This document shows positions 32,786 to 42,614 of a DNA stretch of 64,000 nt, one piece after another. Each line of letters opens with the position of its first letter. Position 1 is the stretch's first letter. The notes beneath the pieces were generated by a model. That model saw only the letters and a program-made list of their open reading frames with translations. It did no database searches and had not been told where the DNA came from. This DNA comes from Bacillus gobiensis (GTDB lineage Bacteria > Bacillota > Bacilli > Bacillales > Bacillaceae): positions 992,190 through 1,056,189 of the forward strand of contig NZ_CP012600.1 of assembly GCF_001278705.1 (NCBI RefSeq), in the 5' to 3' direction. Position numbers and translations under genes: made by a program.

Positions 32786-32815
32786 CTTTGTTGCTCATTT
32801 AAAAATCATAAACGG

Positions 32816-33106
<291 letters not shown>

Positions 33107-33146
33107 GCCTTGCAACACTTGCTTTAAAGAAATTTTCCTTGACAAC

Positions 33147-33175
33147 TTGAAATGAAAATTTTCTTGTAGTATAAG
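33147..33175 (+). promoter_or_regulatory. Putative yloU promoter
   Basis: TTGAAA, 17-base spacer, TATAAG. An alternative upstream TTGACA at 33139-33144 has a spacing too long for the same -10. Confidence 0.5.
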
Positions 33176-33282
33176 TATAAACGACTTTCGATTTGTTTCT
33201 TTTCCTGTTCATTTCTTTTAAATCAATGGTTCGTATAGTAGAATAGTTGTATCTCAGCCCAACTTAAAAAGGAGGGACCAAC

Positions 33283-33645
33283 GTGTCCATTGAATTACAG
33301 ACAAAATACGGACAAATTGATATTTCGAATGAGGTAATTGGAATGGTTGCCGGAGGAGCCGCGATTGATTGTTACGGAATCGTGGGAATGGCTTCTAAAA
33401 ATCAAATTAAAGATGGACTCACAGAGATTCTTCGTAAAGAAAACTTTAGCAAAGGAGTCCTCGTAAGGCAAGAAAATGACCGGCTACATATCGATATGTA
33501 CATCATTGTCAGCTATGGGACAAAAATATCTGAGGTAGCACATAATGTACAGAATAAAGTTAAATACACGTTAGACCATACAGTAGGGTTAGCGGCAGAC
33601 TCTGTTAATATATATGTACAGGGAGTACGAGTGACGAACCCGTAG
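33283..33645 (+). CDS. yloU: Asp23/Gls24-family envelope stress protein YloU
   Basis: 120-residue Asp23/Gls24 (DUF322) protein; members are membrane-associated and linked to envelope stress, with no assigned enzymatic role. Visible family features: GQIDISNEVIGMVAGGAAIDCYGIVGMAS, the middle HIDMYIIVSYGTKI strand, and VNIYVQGVRV at the end. GTG start behind AAGGAGGGACC. Seventeen bases before fakA, a conserved pairing. Confidence 0.9.
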   Translation: MSIELQTKYGQIDISNEVIGMVAGGAAIDCYGIVGMASKNQIKDGLTEILRKENFSKGVLVRQENDRLHIDMYIIVSYGTKISEVAHNVQNKVKYTLDHTVGLAADSVNIYVQGVRVTNP

Positions 33646-33661
33646 TTAGGAGGAATTTTCA

Positions 33662-35317
33662 GTGGCAATTGAAAGACTTGATGGGAAAGCATTTGCGGAC
33701 ATGATTTTATCCGGCGCGCACAATCTTTCACAAAACGCCGATGTTGTGGATGCATTGAATGTATTCCCAGTGCCGGATGGCGATACGGGCACAAATATGA
33801 ATTTATCAATGACTTCAGGTGCAAAAGAAGTAGAAATGACAGATTCCGATCATATCGGCCAAGTAGCCAAAAACCTGTCCAAAGGATTGCTGATGGGTGC
33901 GCGCGGAAATTCTGGAGTCATTCTTTCTCAGCTATTTAGAGGGTTTGGTAAATCAATAGAACAAGAGCAAACGATTGATTCGGTCCAATTTGCCAGAGCG
34001 TTTCAAGCAGGAGTCGACACAGCCTATAAAGCAGTGATGAAGCCTGTCGAAGGAACAATACTAACTGTAGCGAAAGATGCAGCCAAGAAAGCGATTTCAG
34101 AAGCGGAAAACGAGAAGGATATTATTAAAATCATGGAGACGGTAGCGGCAGAAGCTTCAAGCTCTTTAAAACGCACCCCCGATCTGCTTCCGGTCTTAAA
34201 GGAAGTCGGGGTTGTGGACAGCGGCGGTCAAGGCCTGGTGTATGTCTACCAAGGATTTTTGGCTTCTTTAAAGGGAGAAAAGCTTTTAAAGAGTGACGCA
34301 TCTCTTCCTTCCTTAGGAGATCTTGTTAAGGCTGAGCACCATAAAAGCGCGCAAAGCCATATGAACACTGAAGATATTGAGTTTGGCTATTGTACTGAGT
34401 TCATGGTGAAATTGGAAGATGAAAAAGAGCCATTCAACGAAGAAAAATTTCGTGAAGACTTAAGCCAATTTGGTGATTCATTGCTTGTCATTGCAGATGA
34501 AAGCCTGGCAAAGGTTCACATTCATGCAGAGCACCCGGGGGAAGCACTCAATTATGGGCAAACATACGGGAGTTTGGTCAATATTAAAATAGAAAACATG
34601 AGAGAACAACACACAAGCCTCTTAAACAAACAAACAGAACGGACTTCGAGGAAGGAAAAAAACGAATATGGCATCGTAACAGTTGCCATGGGAGATGGGA
34701 TAACCGAACTCTTTAAAAGCTTGGGAGCTTCTTCTGTCATTGAAGGCGGGCAAACGATGAACCCGAGTACTGAGGATATTCTCGAAGCTGTTAAGCAGGC
34801 AAACGCAAAAACAGTATATATTCTGCCGAATAATTCGAATATAGTAATGGCTGCTAATCAGGCTGCCAGCGTGCTGGAGGAGAAAGTTTTCGTTATTCCG
34901 ACAAAAAATGTGCCTCAAGGAATGTCTGCCTTGCTTGCATTCAATCCCGACACCGGACCGGCTGACAATGAAAATAGAATGAACGAGGCTATCAATCATG
35001 TGAAAGCCGGTCAAGTCACCTATTCGGTAAGAGATACTCAGATAGATGGCCATCAAATTAAAAAAGATGACTACATGGGTATTATGGACGGGAAGATTGT
35101 GGCGACAGCAGAAAATCATTTAGAAGCGGCCAAGAGCCTATTGGAAAAAATGATTGACGGTGACGACGAAATTGTCACCATCATTGTAGGGCAGGATGTC
35201 GCGGAGAATGAAACAGAAGATTTGGCTTCATTTGCAAACAGCAGGTTTGAGGAGATGGAAGTTGAAATTCATCATGGAAATCAGCCGCTATACTCCTACA
35301 TTATTGCGGTCGAATAA
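33662..35317 (+). CDS. fakA: Fatty acid kinase FakA (DAK2/YloV family)
   Basis: ATP-binding subunit of fatty acid kinase, which phosphorylates FakB-bound fatty acids for PlsX/PlsY phospholipid synthesis. 551 residues. N-terminal DhaL-like domain with ALNVFPVPDGDTGTNMNLSM (Mg-binding Asp set), GLLMGARGNSGVILSQLFRG and GGQGLVYVYQG; middle domain with the His-containing FGYCTEFMVK region and HIHAEHPGEAL; C-terminal EDD-type fold. GTG start. No fakB is seen nearby. Confidence 0.92.
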   Translation: MAIERLDGKAFADMILSGAHNLSQNADVVDALNVFPVPDGDTGTNMNLSMTSGAKEVEMTDSDHIGQVAKNLSKGLLMGARGNSGVILSQLFRGFGKSIEQEQTIDSVQFARAFQAGVDTAYKAVMKPVEGTILTVAKDAAKKAISEAENEKDIIKIMETVAAEASSSLKRTPDLLPVLKEVGVVDSGGQGLVYVYQGFLASLKGEKLLKSDASLPSLGDLVKAEHHKSAQSHMNTEDIEFGYCTEFMVKLEDEKEPFNEEKFREDLSQFGDSLLVIADESLAKVHIHAEHPGEALNYGQTYGSLVNIKIENMREQHTSLLNKQTERTSRKEKNEYGIVTVAMGDGITELFKSLGASSVIEGGQTMNPSTEDILEAVKQANAKTVYILPNNSNIVMAANQAASVLEEKVFVIPTKNVPQGMSALLAFNPDTGPADNENRMNEAINHVKAGQVTYSVRDTQIDGHQIKKDDYMGIMDGKIVATAENHLEAAKSLLEKMIDGDDEIVTIIVGQDVAENETEDLASFANSRFEEMEVEIHHGNQPLYSYIIAVE

Positions 35318-35326
35318 TTTTGAAAC

Positions 35327-35353
35327 AATAGAAGAGCGGTTTGCTCTTCTATT
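35327..35353 (+). terminator. Intrinsic terminator after fakA
   Basis: Perfect stem AATAGAAGAGC / GCTCTTCTATT with a GGTTT loop, followed by TATATTTTC. Confidence 0.8.
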
Positions 35354-35478
35354 TATATTTTCTCCGATATTGAAGTTTTGGCGGCACGCGGCTTGCCATT
35401 ATTTCAGAGACCGATTAGTCTGATATTATGAATATAATTATGCGATCACACTCACTTGACGAGAGGGGAAGACAAGTG

Positions 35479-35697
35479 ATGGAATACAGAAACGTTTTTG
35501 ATATAACCCAGCCAGCCATTACTTTCATCGGATTTATTAGCAGGATTCCTAGGGATGGGGCCGCCAATGCGATGTATAAATTCGTCCGGAAGGTACCGGC
35601 TGCTTTACGAATGGCATGCCGAAATGGTTATACGTCCACTCTTACCGGAAGAGGGCTGGAAAAAAAGTTATTCGCAAGGGAAGTATGGAAACCGTGA
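35479..35697 (+). pseudogene. sdaAB-sdaAA deletion scar: in-frame fusion of SdaAB head and SdaAA tail
   Basis: In B. subtilis sdaAB and sdaAA (L-serine dehydratase beta and alpha, about 220 and 300 residues) lie between yloV/fakA and recG. Here one 72-codon frame remains. Its first ~13 residues MEYRNVFDITQPA match the SdaAB start MKYRSVFDIIGPV; the rest, GFISRIPRDGAANAMYKF to TGRGLEKKLF, matches the SdaAA end GITSRIPCDEVIDAMYKI to TGRELEKKIF. All iron-sulfur cysteines and the catalytic core are gone. GAGGGG precedes its ATG and its TGA lies 12 bases inside recG. The tail is about half identical yet has no stop codon. The frame is also open upstream to 35428. Confidence 0.8.
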
Positions 35698-37742
35698 AAA
35701 AGAATCTGCAGGATCCTATCTCCGTAATTAAAGGAATTGGGGAAGAAACCGCAAAAGTATTAAATGAGCTTGGAATCTATACCGTTTCCGATCTTTTGAA
35801 CTATTTTCCTTATCGTTATGAAGATTATGAGGCTCGGAATCTTGAAGAAGTAAAGCATGATGAAAACGTTACAGTTGAAGGGAAGGTTCACAGCGAGCCT
35901 TCTCTTACCTATTACGGAAAAAAACGGTCGCGCCTTACCTTCAGGCTGCTGACGGAAAACTTCCTAATAACGGTGATCTGTTTTAATCGGCCTTATTTGA
36001 AGAAAAAACTGGAGCTTAACGCATTAGTATCGGTTTCAGGGAAGTGGGATAAAAACAGGCAAGCTGTCACGATGAACGAGCTGAAAATCGGTACATACGA
36101 TTCGGATGGCACAATAGAGCCCATCTATTCGGTAAAAGAAAGAGTTACCGTGAAAATGATGAGACGATACATTCAGGAAGCATTGAACCAATATGCTAAT
36201 GATGTACAGGATCCATTGCCGAACCGATTGAGGACGACATACAAGCTGCCTGATTATAAGGATGCGCTTACTATTATACACGCGCCGAAAGATCGAGAGT
36301 CTTTGAAACATGCGCGCCGCCGTTTTATTTATGAAGAATTTCTTCTCTTCCAATTAAAAATGCAAGCTTTCCGAAAAATTCAAAGAGAACGCTCAATAGG
36401 AATCCAGCATCAGCTTAGGAAAACTGATCTAGATCCGTTTATTAATAGACTGCCTTATTCCCTTACAGAAGCCCAATCGAAATCGTTAAACGAAATTATT
36501 GGTGATATGGCATCACCGCATACGATGAATCGACTGTTGCAGGGAGACGTCGGCTCTGGCAAAACAGCTGTGGCTGCCATTGCATTATACGGTGCATGTG
36601 TTTCGGGGTATCAGGGTGCAATGATGGTTCCGACTGAAATCCTTGCTGAGCAGCATGCCGATTCCTTGCATGCCATGTTTGAACAACATCAAATTCAGAT
36701 CGGCCTGTTGACTAGTTCTGTAAAGGGCAAAGCGAGAAAAGAGCTGCTTGAACGTTTAAAAAGCGGTGAGATTCAAATTCTCGTCGGTACGCACGCTGTC
36801 ATTCAAGTAGAAGTGGAATTCAAGCAGCTCGGCCTCGTCATCACGGATGAACAGCACCGATTTGGCGTCGAGCAAAGAAAAAAACTAAAAAGCAAAGGCA
36901 AGGATCCGGACGTACTGTTTATGACGGCGACACCTATTCCGAGGACGCTGGCGATTACTGTCTACGGTGAAATGGATGTTTCTGTCATTGATGAGCTTCC
37001 AGCCGGACGAAAAAAAATTGAAACATACTGGGTAAAGCACGATATGTTGGAAAGAATCATTGCTTTTGTTGAAAAAGAGCTTCGCAAAGGGAGGCAAGCT
37101 TATGTCGTTTGCCCTTTAATCGAAGAGTCTGAAAAACTGGATGTCCAGAACGCACTTGACGTTCATAGTATGCTCACTCATGCGCTTAACGGCCGATGGA
37201 AGGTAGGGCTTATGCATGGAAAGCTGCCTGCAGATGAAAAAGAACAGATCATGAGAAGCTTCAGCGGAAATGAATGCCACATCTTAGTATCTACGACGGT
37301 CATAGAGGTAGGGGTCAATGTGCCAAACGCCTCCATTATGGTCATTTATGATGCCGACCGCTTCGGATTATCCCAGCTGCACCAGCTAAGAGGGCGGGTA
37401 GGAAGGGGAGATAATCAGTCCTTCTGTATTTTAATGGCTGATCCCAAATCTGAAACAGGCAAAGAACGGATGAGAATAATGACCGAAACGACAGATGGCT
37501 TTAAGCTGTCCGAAAAAGATTTGGAGCTGCGCGGACCGGGGGATTTTTTTGGCAGAAAACAAAGCGGGCTTCCTGATTTCAAAGTTGCCGATATGGTTCA
37601 TGACTACCGCGCCCTTGAAACGGCAAGGCGAGATGCAGCCGAACTCATATCCTCGAACACTTTTTGGACGGAGCAAGAATATTCAGCACTTAGGATTTAT
37701 TTAGAGAACAGCGGGGCGCTAAAAGGTGAAAAGCTCAGTTGA
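35685..37742 (+). CDS. recG: ATP-dependent DNA helicase RecG
   Basis: Fork-reversal and branch-migration helicase. The frame is open upstream to 35616 but I place the start at ATG 35685 (AAGGG 5 bases upstream); it then begins METVKKNLQDPISVIKGIGEET, close to the homologue, with 685 residues. Wedge domain with YGKKRSRLTFRLL near 80, Walker A LLQGDVGSGKTAVAAIAL, DEQH box ITDEQHRFGVEQ, and QLRGRVGRGDNQSFC. The start lies within the sda scar, so initiation may be coupled to translation of that scar. Confidence 0.95.
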   Translation: METVKKNLQDPISVIKGIGEETAKVLNELGIYTVSDLLNYFPYRYEDYEARNLEEVKHDENVTVEGKVHSEPSLTYYGKKRSRLTFRLLTENFLITVICFNRPYLKKKLELNALVSVSGKWDKNRQAVTMNELKIGTYDSDGTIEPIYSVKERVTVKMMRRYIQEALNQYANDVQDPLPNRLRTTYKLPDYKDALTIIHAPKDRESLKHARRRFIYEEFLLFQLKMQAFRKIQRERSIGIQHQLRKTDLDPFINRLPYSLTEAQSKSLNEIIGDMASPHTMNRLLQGDVGSGKTAVAAIALYGACVSGYQGAMMVPTEILAEQHADSLHAMFEQHQIQIGLLTSSVKGKARKELLERLKSGEIQILVGTHAVIQVEVEFKQLGLVITDEQHRFGVEQRKKLKSKGKDPDVLFMTATPIPRTLAITVYGEMDVSVIDELPAGRKKIETYWVKHDMLERIIAFVEKELRKGRQAYVVCPLIEESEKLDVQNALDVHSMLTHALNGRWKVGLMHGKLPADEKEQIMRSFSGNECHILVSTTVIEVGVNVPNASIMVIYDADRFGLSQLHQLRGRVGRGDNQSFCILMADPKSETGKERMRIMTETTDGFKLSEKDLELRGPGDFFGRKQSGLPDFKVADMVHDYRALETARRDAAELISSNTFWTEQEYSALRIYLENSGALKGEKLS

Positions 37743-37884
37743 TTTTCATACTATATAAAAGAGGATTCCTTCGTGAGAGGCATTTTGTCCAATAGCGAAC
37801 AAATGGTGTTCCCGACCGCACATGATGCTTTTTTCCATAGTTTAAGCAGAGCATGCGGTCGATTAGGAATCTGCCGGGATTCCA
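37743..37884 (+). other. Structured spacer between recG and the fapR promoter
   Basis: No open frame with coding character. Several inverted repeats: CATTTTGTCC..GAACAAATG, GACCGCA..TGCGGTC (37817-37857 region), and GGAATC TGCCGG GATTCC next to the promoter. No clear T tract follows any of them, so none is a convincing recG terminator. Not recognised as a known RNA and not clearly part of the repeat family found elsewhere in the window. Confidence 0.5.
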
Positions 37885-37913
37885 TTGCATTCTAATCTAT
37901 GAGATTATATACT
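37885..37913 (+). promoter_or_regulatory. fapR operon promoter
   Basis: TTGCAT, 17-base spacer, TATACT, with the FapR operator starting 5 bases downstream. Confidence 0.7.
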
Positions 37914-37917
37914 ACTG

Positions 37918-37934
37918 TTAGGACCTAGTCATAA
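37918..37934 (+). promoter_or_regulatory. FapR operator (autoregulation)
   Basis: TTAGGACCTAGTCATAA is very close to the known 17-base FapR box of the form TTAGTACCTxGTCTTAA. It lies just downstream of the -10, where bound FapR would block transcription and malonyl-CoA would relieve it, controlling fapR-plsX-fabD-fabG. Confidence 0.8.
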
Positions 37935-38069
37935 TACGAAGAATTTAATCAGTGACAGGTGATGACGTATTGGATTGAATTCATTACAACGGACGTCTTA
38001 GGTTTCACACTTAGTTAACCACACTGATTATCATATGAACTAATTTCTCCGCGGATGGTGTGAAAAACG

Positions 38070-38636
38070 ATGAGAAAAAATAAAAAAGAACGCCAGGAAC
38101 TGCTTCAGCAAACCATACGGTCGACACCATTCATAACAGATGAAGAGCTTGCAGAGAAATTTGAAGTCAGCATACAGACGATAAGATTAGACCGATTGGA
38201 GCTTTCCATTCCTGAGCTTAGAGAACGAATTAAATCAGTTGCTGAACAAACGCTCCAGGACGAGGTGAAATCCCTGCCGATCGATGAAGTGATCGGTGAA
38301 ATTGTTGATTTAAATCTGGATGAGCAGGCGATATCAATTTTAGAGATAAAAGATGAGCACGTGTTCAGCCGCAACCAAATCGCAAGGGGGCATCATTTAT
38401 TTGCCCAAGCAAATTCGCTGGCAGTTGCTGTCATAGATGATGAGCTTGCCCTTACTGCAAAAGCGAGCATCCGATTTTCCAGGCAGGTTAAGCAGGGAGA
38501 ACGGGTCGTAGCGAAAGCAAAAGTTATGAATTTGGATAAACCAAAAGGGTGGACTGCAGTCGCAGTAAACAGCTACGTTTCAGAAGAACTTGTATTTTCA
38601 GGCACCTTTGAAATGTATCGCTCAAAACAAACGTAA
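38070..38636 (+). CDS. fapR: Fatty acid and phospholipid synthesis repressor FapR
   Basis: Malonyl-CoA-responsive repressor. 188 residues: N-terminal DeoR-like helix-turn-helix [38 protein letters not shown] (about 8-45), linker helix, then a hot-dog fold effector domain with [23 protein letters not shown] and [21 protein letters not shown]. Its own operator lies 136 bases upstream, leaving an unusually long leader before the ATG. Confidence 0.95.
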   Translation: MRKNKKERQELLQQTIRSTPFITDEELAEKFEVSIQTIRLDRLELSIPELRERIKSVAEQTLQDEVKSLPIDEVIGEIVDLNLDEQAISILEIKDEHVFSRNQIARGHHLFAQANSLAVAVIDDELALTAKASIRFSRQVKQGERVVAKAKVMNLDKPKGWTAVAVNSYVSEELVFSGTFEMYRSKQT

Positions 38637-38651
38637 AAGGTGGAAATTCGA

Positions 38652-39641
38652 ATGAGAATTGCAGTAGACGCAATGGGAGGAGACAATGCTCCTGATGCAG
38701 TCATCGAAGGTGTGACGAAAGGGATTCAAGCATTTAAGGATCTTGAAATTACACTTGTGGGCGATAAACAAACGATTGAAAGCAAATTAACTTCCACAGA
38801 ACGATTGACGATTCTTCATGCAGATGAAGTGATAGAAGCCACGGATGAGCCGGTGCGCGCGGTGAGAAGAAAGAAGAATTCTTCTATGGTCCTCATGGCG
38901 AAGGAAGTAGCCGAGAAGCGGGCAGATGCATGCATCTCCGCAGGAAATACGGGAGCGCTTATGACAGCTGGTTTGTTTATCGTTGGCCGAATTGACGGAA
39001 TCGACCGCCCGGCTCTTGCTCCTACTTTGCCAACGATAAATGCAGAAGGATTTTTGCTTTTGGATGTTGGGGCAAACGTAGACGCGAAGCCTGAGCATCT
39101 CCTGCAATATGCAATGATGGGATCCGTGTATGCAGAACGGGTAATGACGATCAAAAAGCCGCGGGTCGGCCTTCTGAATGTCGGAACTGAGGATAAAAAA
39201 GGGAACGAATTAACGAAGGGTGCCTTTACGCTTTTAAAAGAGTCCGATCTTCATTTCATAGGCAACGTTGAATCTAGAGATATGCTTGGAGGCGTGGCTG
39301 ACGTCATTGTGACTGACGGATTTACAGGGAATGTCGCCTTGAAAACAGTGGAAGGCACTGCTCTTTCATTGTTTCAAATGCTAAAATCTTCTCTTACATC
39401 AAGCGTTAGTGCAAAGCTGGCAGCCGCTGTTCTAAAACCAAAGCTATTAGAGATGAGAAAAAAAATGGATTACTCTGAATATGGGGGAGCGGGACTCTTT
39501 GGTTTAAAAGCGCCGGTCATCAAGGCTCACGGGTCTTCTAATTCAGATGCGGTATACCATGCGATCCGGCAGGCGAGAGAAATGGTCAGCCAAAACGTAA
39601 CATCCTTTATTACTGAAGGCATTAGCAAGAAAGATAATTAA
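38652..39641 (+). CDS. plsX: Phosphate acyltransferase PlsX
   Basis: Converts acyl-ACP to acyl-phosphate, the donor for PlsY; peripheral membrane enzyme. Start at ATG 38652 behind AAAGGTGGAA, giving [14 protein letters not shown] as in homologues (329 residues); an upstream GTG at 38640 overlaps the ribosome site. [38 protein letters not shown] and [15 protein letters not shown] are conserved. Confidence 0.95.
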   Translation: MRIAVDAMGGDNAPDAVIEGVTKGIQAFKDLEITLVGDKQTIESKLTSTERLTILHADEVIEATDEPVRAVRRKKNSSMVLMAKEVAEKRADACISAGNTGALMTAGLFIVGRIDGIDRPALAPTLPTINAEGFLLLDVGANVDAKPEHLLQYAMMGSVYAERVMTIKKPRVGLLNVGTEDKKGNELTKGAFTLLKESDLHFIGNVESRDMLGGVADVIVTDGFTGNVALKTVEGTALSLFQMLKSSLTSSVSAKLAAAVLKPKLLEMRKKMDYSEYGGAGLFGLKAPVIKAHGSSNSDAVYHAIRQAREMVSQNVTSFITEGISKKDN

Positions 39642-39655
39642 TTGGAGGGAATAGT

Positions 39656-40600
39656 ATGGGAAAAATCGCTTTTTTGTTTCCCGGACAAGGATCCCAGCAA
39701 ATTGGCATGGGGAAAGCTTTATATGAAAGCGATGAATCCGCACGAAGCATTTTTGAAATAGCGGATCAGACGCTTAATTTCGAGTTGAGTGACCTTATCT
39801 TTAACGGAGACAGCAAAGAATTAACACTTACATACAATGCGCAGCCTGCACTGCTTACGACAAGCATTGCTATTCTTAAAAAACTTGAAACATTTGGAAT
39901 TAAAGCGGATTTTACGGCAGGCCACAGCTTAGGTGAATATACAGCTTTAGTGGCTACCGGCGCTATTTCATTTGAAGAAGCAGTCTATACAGTAAAGAAG
40001 CGCGGAGAATTTATGAACGAAGCGGTGCCTGCAGGTGAAGGGGCAATGGCTGCAGTCTTAGGAATGGATACAGCTTTGTTAAAAGAAGTGGCCGAACAAA
40101 TCACGACTGAAGGGAATTTAGTTCAGCTAGCCAATATTAACTGCCCGGGCCAGATTGTTATCTCCGGAACCGCAAAAGGCGTAGAGCTTGCGTCAGAGCT
40201 TGCAAAAGAAAAAGGGGCAAAACGGGTAATTCCACTAGATGTAAGCGGACCGTTTCACTCCGATTTAATGAAGCCTGCTGCTGATAAATTGCGAGAGGTG
40301 CTTGACAACTGCGCAATTAACAACGCAAACATTCCAGTTGTATCTAATGTTACCAGTGACGTGATGCAAGAAAGCGAAGAGATTAAAAAGAAATTAATTG
40401 AACAGCTCTATTCTCCGGTTCGCTTTGAAGAAAGTATCCAAAGACTGCTGGATCACGATGTTGATACGTTTATTGAAATCGGACCTGGAAAGGTGCTTTC
40501 AGGGCTTGTGAAGAAAATTAACCGCCGGGCGAAAACAATTGCCGTATCAGACCCTGAGTCGATAGAGCTTGCGGTGAAAACATTAAAGGAGGAAGCGTAG
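39656..40600 (+). CDS. fabD: Malonyl-CoA:ACP transacylase
   Basis: Loads malonyl on ACP. 314 residues. FPGQGSQQIGMGKALY start, nucleophile serine in TAGHSLGEYTAL near 90, Arg in the KKRGEFMNEA helix, and the His of DVSGPFHSDLM near 200. Start 14 bases after plsX; stop abuts the fabG ATG. Confidence 0.96.
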   Translation: MGKIAFLFPGQGSQQIGMGKALYESDESARSIFEIADQTLNFELSDLIFNGDSKELTLTYNAQPALLTTSIAILKKLETFGIKADFTAGHSLGEYTALVATGAISFEEAVYTVKKRGEFMNEAVPAGEGAMAAVLGMDTALLKEVAEQITTEGNLVQLANINCPGQIVISGTAKGVELASELAKEKGAKRVIPLDVSGPFHSDLMKPAADKLREVLDNCAINNANIPVVSNVTSDVMQESEEIKKKLIEQLYSPVRFEESIQRLLDHDVDTFIEIGPGKVLSGLVKKINRRAKTIAVSDPESIELAVKTLKEEA

Positions 40601-41341
40601 ATGCTTGAGAACAAAGTAGCTCTCGTAACCGGAGCTTCCAGAGGAATCGGCAAAGCAATCGCTTTAAGCCTTGCCGAGCAGGGAGCAAATGTGGTTGTCA
40701 ATTATGCAGGAAATGAAGAGAAAGCAAACGAGGTTGTGAATCAAATTCAATCGCTCGGACAAGAAGCTTTTGCTTTTAAAGCGGATGTATCCAGCCAAGA
40801 AGAGGTTCAAAAGATGGTGAAAGAAACCGTTGGAAAATTTGGTTCGATTGATATTTTGGTGAATAACGCAGGGATCACTAAGGACAATTTATTGATGAGA
40901 ATGAAGGAAAATGAATGGGATGATGTCATAAACATCAATTTAAAGGGAGTCTTTAACTGTACAAAAGCTGTTACACGGCAAATGATGAAGCAACGAAGCG
41001 GACGAATCATTAATGTATCCAGCATTGTCGGAGTAAGCGGGAATCCAGGACAGGCAAACTACGTCGCAGCAAAAGCCGGGGTTATCGGATTAACGAAATC
41101 GTCAGCAAAAGAGCTTGCTTCCCGGAATATAACTGTAAATGCTGTCGCTCCTGGATTTATATCCACTGACATGACAGATAAATTGTCCGACGAGGTTCAA
41201 GAGGAGATGCTGAAGGTTATCCCGCTTGCCCGATTTGGGGAGCCGGATGACATTAGCGGAGTGGTCACGTTTTTAGCTTCAGAAAAATCAGCGTATATTA
41301 CCGGACAAACGATCAACATTGACGGCGGAATGGTCATGTAA
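40601..41341 (+). CDS. fabG: 3-oxoacyl-ACP reductase
   Basis: NADPH-dependent ketoreductase of fatty acid elongation. 246 residues, short-chain dehydrogenase: [31 protein letters not shown], catalytic Ser in INVSSIVG, and [17 protein letters not shown] is in the end of fabD. No convincing terminator follows before acpP. Confidence 0.97.
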   Translation: MLENKVALVTGASRGIGKAIALSLAEQGANVVVNYAGNEEKANEVVNQIQSLGQEAFAFKADVSSQEEVQKMVKETVGKFGSIDILVNNAGITKDNLLMRMKENEWDDVININLKGVFNCTKAVTRQMMKQRSGRIINVSSIVGVSGNPGQANYVAAKAGVIGLTKSSAKELASRNITVNAVAPGFISTDMTDKLSDEVQEEMLKVIPLARFGEPDDISGVVTFLASEKSAYITGQTINIDGGMVM

Positions 41342-41462
41342 TTTACCCATCGGAGTGTAACGCTTCGATCGGTTGATGCATACTGTATAAGAGGTTTTGC
41401 ATGAAAATTGGTCTTTCTATAAAAAACGTTTGATTGCTCTGGTTTTTTACTAACCGATCTAC

Positions 41463-41468
41463 TATAAT
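41463..41468 (+). promoter_or_regulatory. Putative -10 element of the acpP promoter
   Basis: Perfect TATAAT 22 bases before the acpP ATG; no good -35 at standard spacing, only a TTTT-rich stretch. Confidence 0.4.
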
Positions 41469-41490
41469 ACTTGAGGGGAGGTGAATAGTT

Positions 41491-41724
41491 ATGGCAGACG
41501 CATTAGAACGTGTCACAAAAATCATTGTGGATCGTCTTGGCGTTGACGAGGCAGATGTCACACTTGAGGCTTCCTTTAAAGAGGATTTAGGTGCTGATTC
41601 CCTGGATGTGGTTGAGCTTGTTATGGAACTTGAAGATGAGTTCGATATGGAAATTTCTGACGAAGATGCTGAAAAAATTGCAACAGTCGGCGATGCTGTG
41701 AACTACATAAATAACCAGCAATAG
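41491..41724 (+). CDS. acpP: Acyl carrier protein
   Basis: 77-residue acidic carrier. The phosphopantetheine serine lies in [19 protein letters not shown] near 36. GAGGGGAGGTG precedes the ATG. A 149-base gap with its own -10 and a terminator downstream suggest acpP is made from its own short transcript as well as from fapR-operon read-through. Confidence 0.97.
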   Translation: MADALERVTKIIVDRLGVDEADVTLEASFKEDLGADSLDVVELVMELEDEFDMEISDEDAEKIATVGDAVNYINNQQ

Positions 41725-41736
41725 TTTCTACCGAAA

Positions 41737-41762
41737 AAGTCCCGCCCTTCTGCGGGGCTTTA
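41737..41762 (+). terminator. Probable terminator after acpP
   Basis: Stem AAAGTCCCGC / GCGGGGCTTT with a CCTTCT loop and one G-T pair, followed by ATCCCTTTTT; the T run is displaced, so termination may be partial and allow read-through to rnc. Confidence 0.65.
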
Positions 41763-41835
41763 TCCCTTTTTACATGTTAAATTTCTACAGTTCGTTTATT
41801 AAAGGCATCATATACGGGCCGGAATGGAGGTAACT

Positions 41836-42585
41836 ATGTCAAAAAATTTTCCTTACAAAGGCAAAAAAGTAATGAATAGAAAAACAGAACAATTTAAACA
41901 GTTTCAAGAGCGAATTTCCGTTCATTTTCAGAATGAAAAACTGTTGTACCAAGCATTTACCCATTCATCATATGTGAATGAGCATCGGAAAAAACCTTTC
42001 GAGGATAATGAAAGATTGGAATTTCTAGGAGATGCCGTTCTAGAGCTGACGATATCAAAATTTTTGTTTACTAAATATCCAGCGATGAGTGAAGGAGATT
42101 TAACAAAGCTTCGTGCCGGAATCGTGTGCGAGCCATCCCTTGTTTCCTTGGCTCATGAGCTTGCGTTTGGCGAGCTTGTACTTTTGGGAAAAGGGGAAGA
42201 AATGACAGGTGGAAGAAAGCGTCCTGCACTTTTGGCAGACGTGTTCGAAGCTTTTATCGGGGCATTATATCTTGATCAAGGACTACCTTCAGTGGAAGTT
42301 TTTCTTGAAAAATATGTGATCCCTAAAATCAATGACGGTGCTTTTTCCCATGTGATGGATTTTAAAAGCCAGCTTCAAGAATTTGTTCAAAGAGATGGCA
42401 AAGGAGCATTGGAATATAAAATCATGCTGGAAAAAGGTCCTGCCCACAATCGGGAGTTTGAAGCAAATGTTTCACTCCGTGGAGAAATCCTTGGCGTAGG
42501 AAGAGGGCGTTCAAAAAAAGAAGCGGAACAGCACGCTGCCCAGGAAGCTTTAGAGAAGCTCCAAAAACATCATACAAAACAATAA
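41836..42585 (+). CDS. rnc: Ribonuclease III
   Basis: Double-strand-specific RNase for rRNA and mRNA processing. Start at ATG 41836 behind ATGGAGG (249 residues); the ATG at 41824 is inside that ribosome site. Signature [14 protein letters not shown] near 60, second acidic site [16 protein letters not shown] near 130, and a C-terminal dsRNA-binding domain from about 175 with [11 protein letters not shown] and [18 protein letters not shown]. Confidence 0.96.
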   Translation: MSKNFPYKGKKVMNRKTEQFKQFQERISVHFQNEKLLYQAFTHSSYVNEHRKKPFEDNERLEFLGDAVLELTISKFLFTKYPAMSEGDLTKLRAGIVCEPSLVSLAHELAFGELVLLGKGEEMTGGRKRPALLADVFEAFIGALYLDQGLPSVEVFLEKYVIPKINDGAFSHVMDFKSQLQEFVQRDGKGALEYKIMLEKGPAHNREFEANVSLRGEILGVGRGRSKKEAEQHAAQEALEKLQKHHTKQ

Positions 42586-42614
42586 ATCCCCCTCCAACAG
42601 GATAAGGGGGATTT
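42584..42614 (+). terminator. Intrinsic terminator after rnc
   Basis: Perfect stem AAATCCCCCT / AGGGGGATTT with CCAACAGGATA loop, overlapping the rnc stop codon. Confidence 0.8.

Noticed and set aside
35428..35478. Upstream ATG extension of the sda scar
   Set aside because: The ATG at 35479 follows GAGGGG and starts the SdaAB-like sequence; the 17 upstream residues match nothing.
37741..37884. Further copy of the intergenic repeat
   Set aside because: The start AAAGAGGATTCCTTC is weakly similar, but the GGGGTCTTACTGC end and TTAATCCC are absent.
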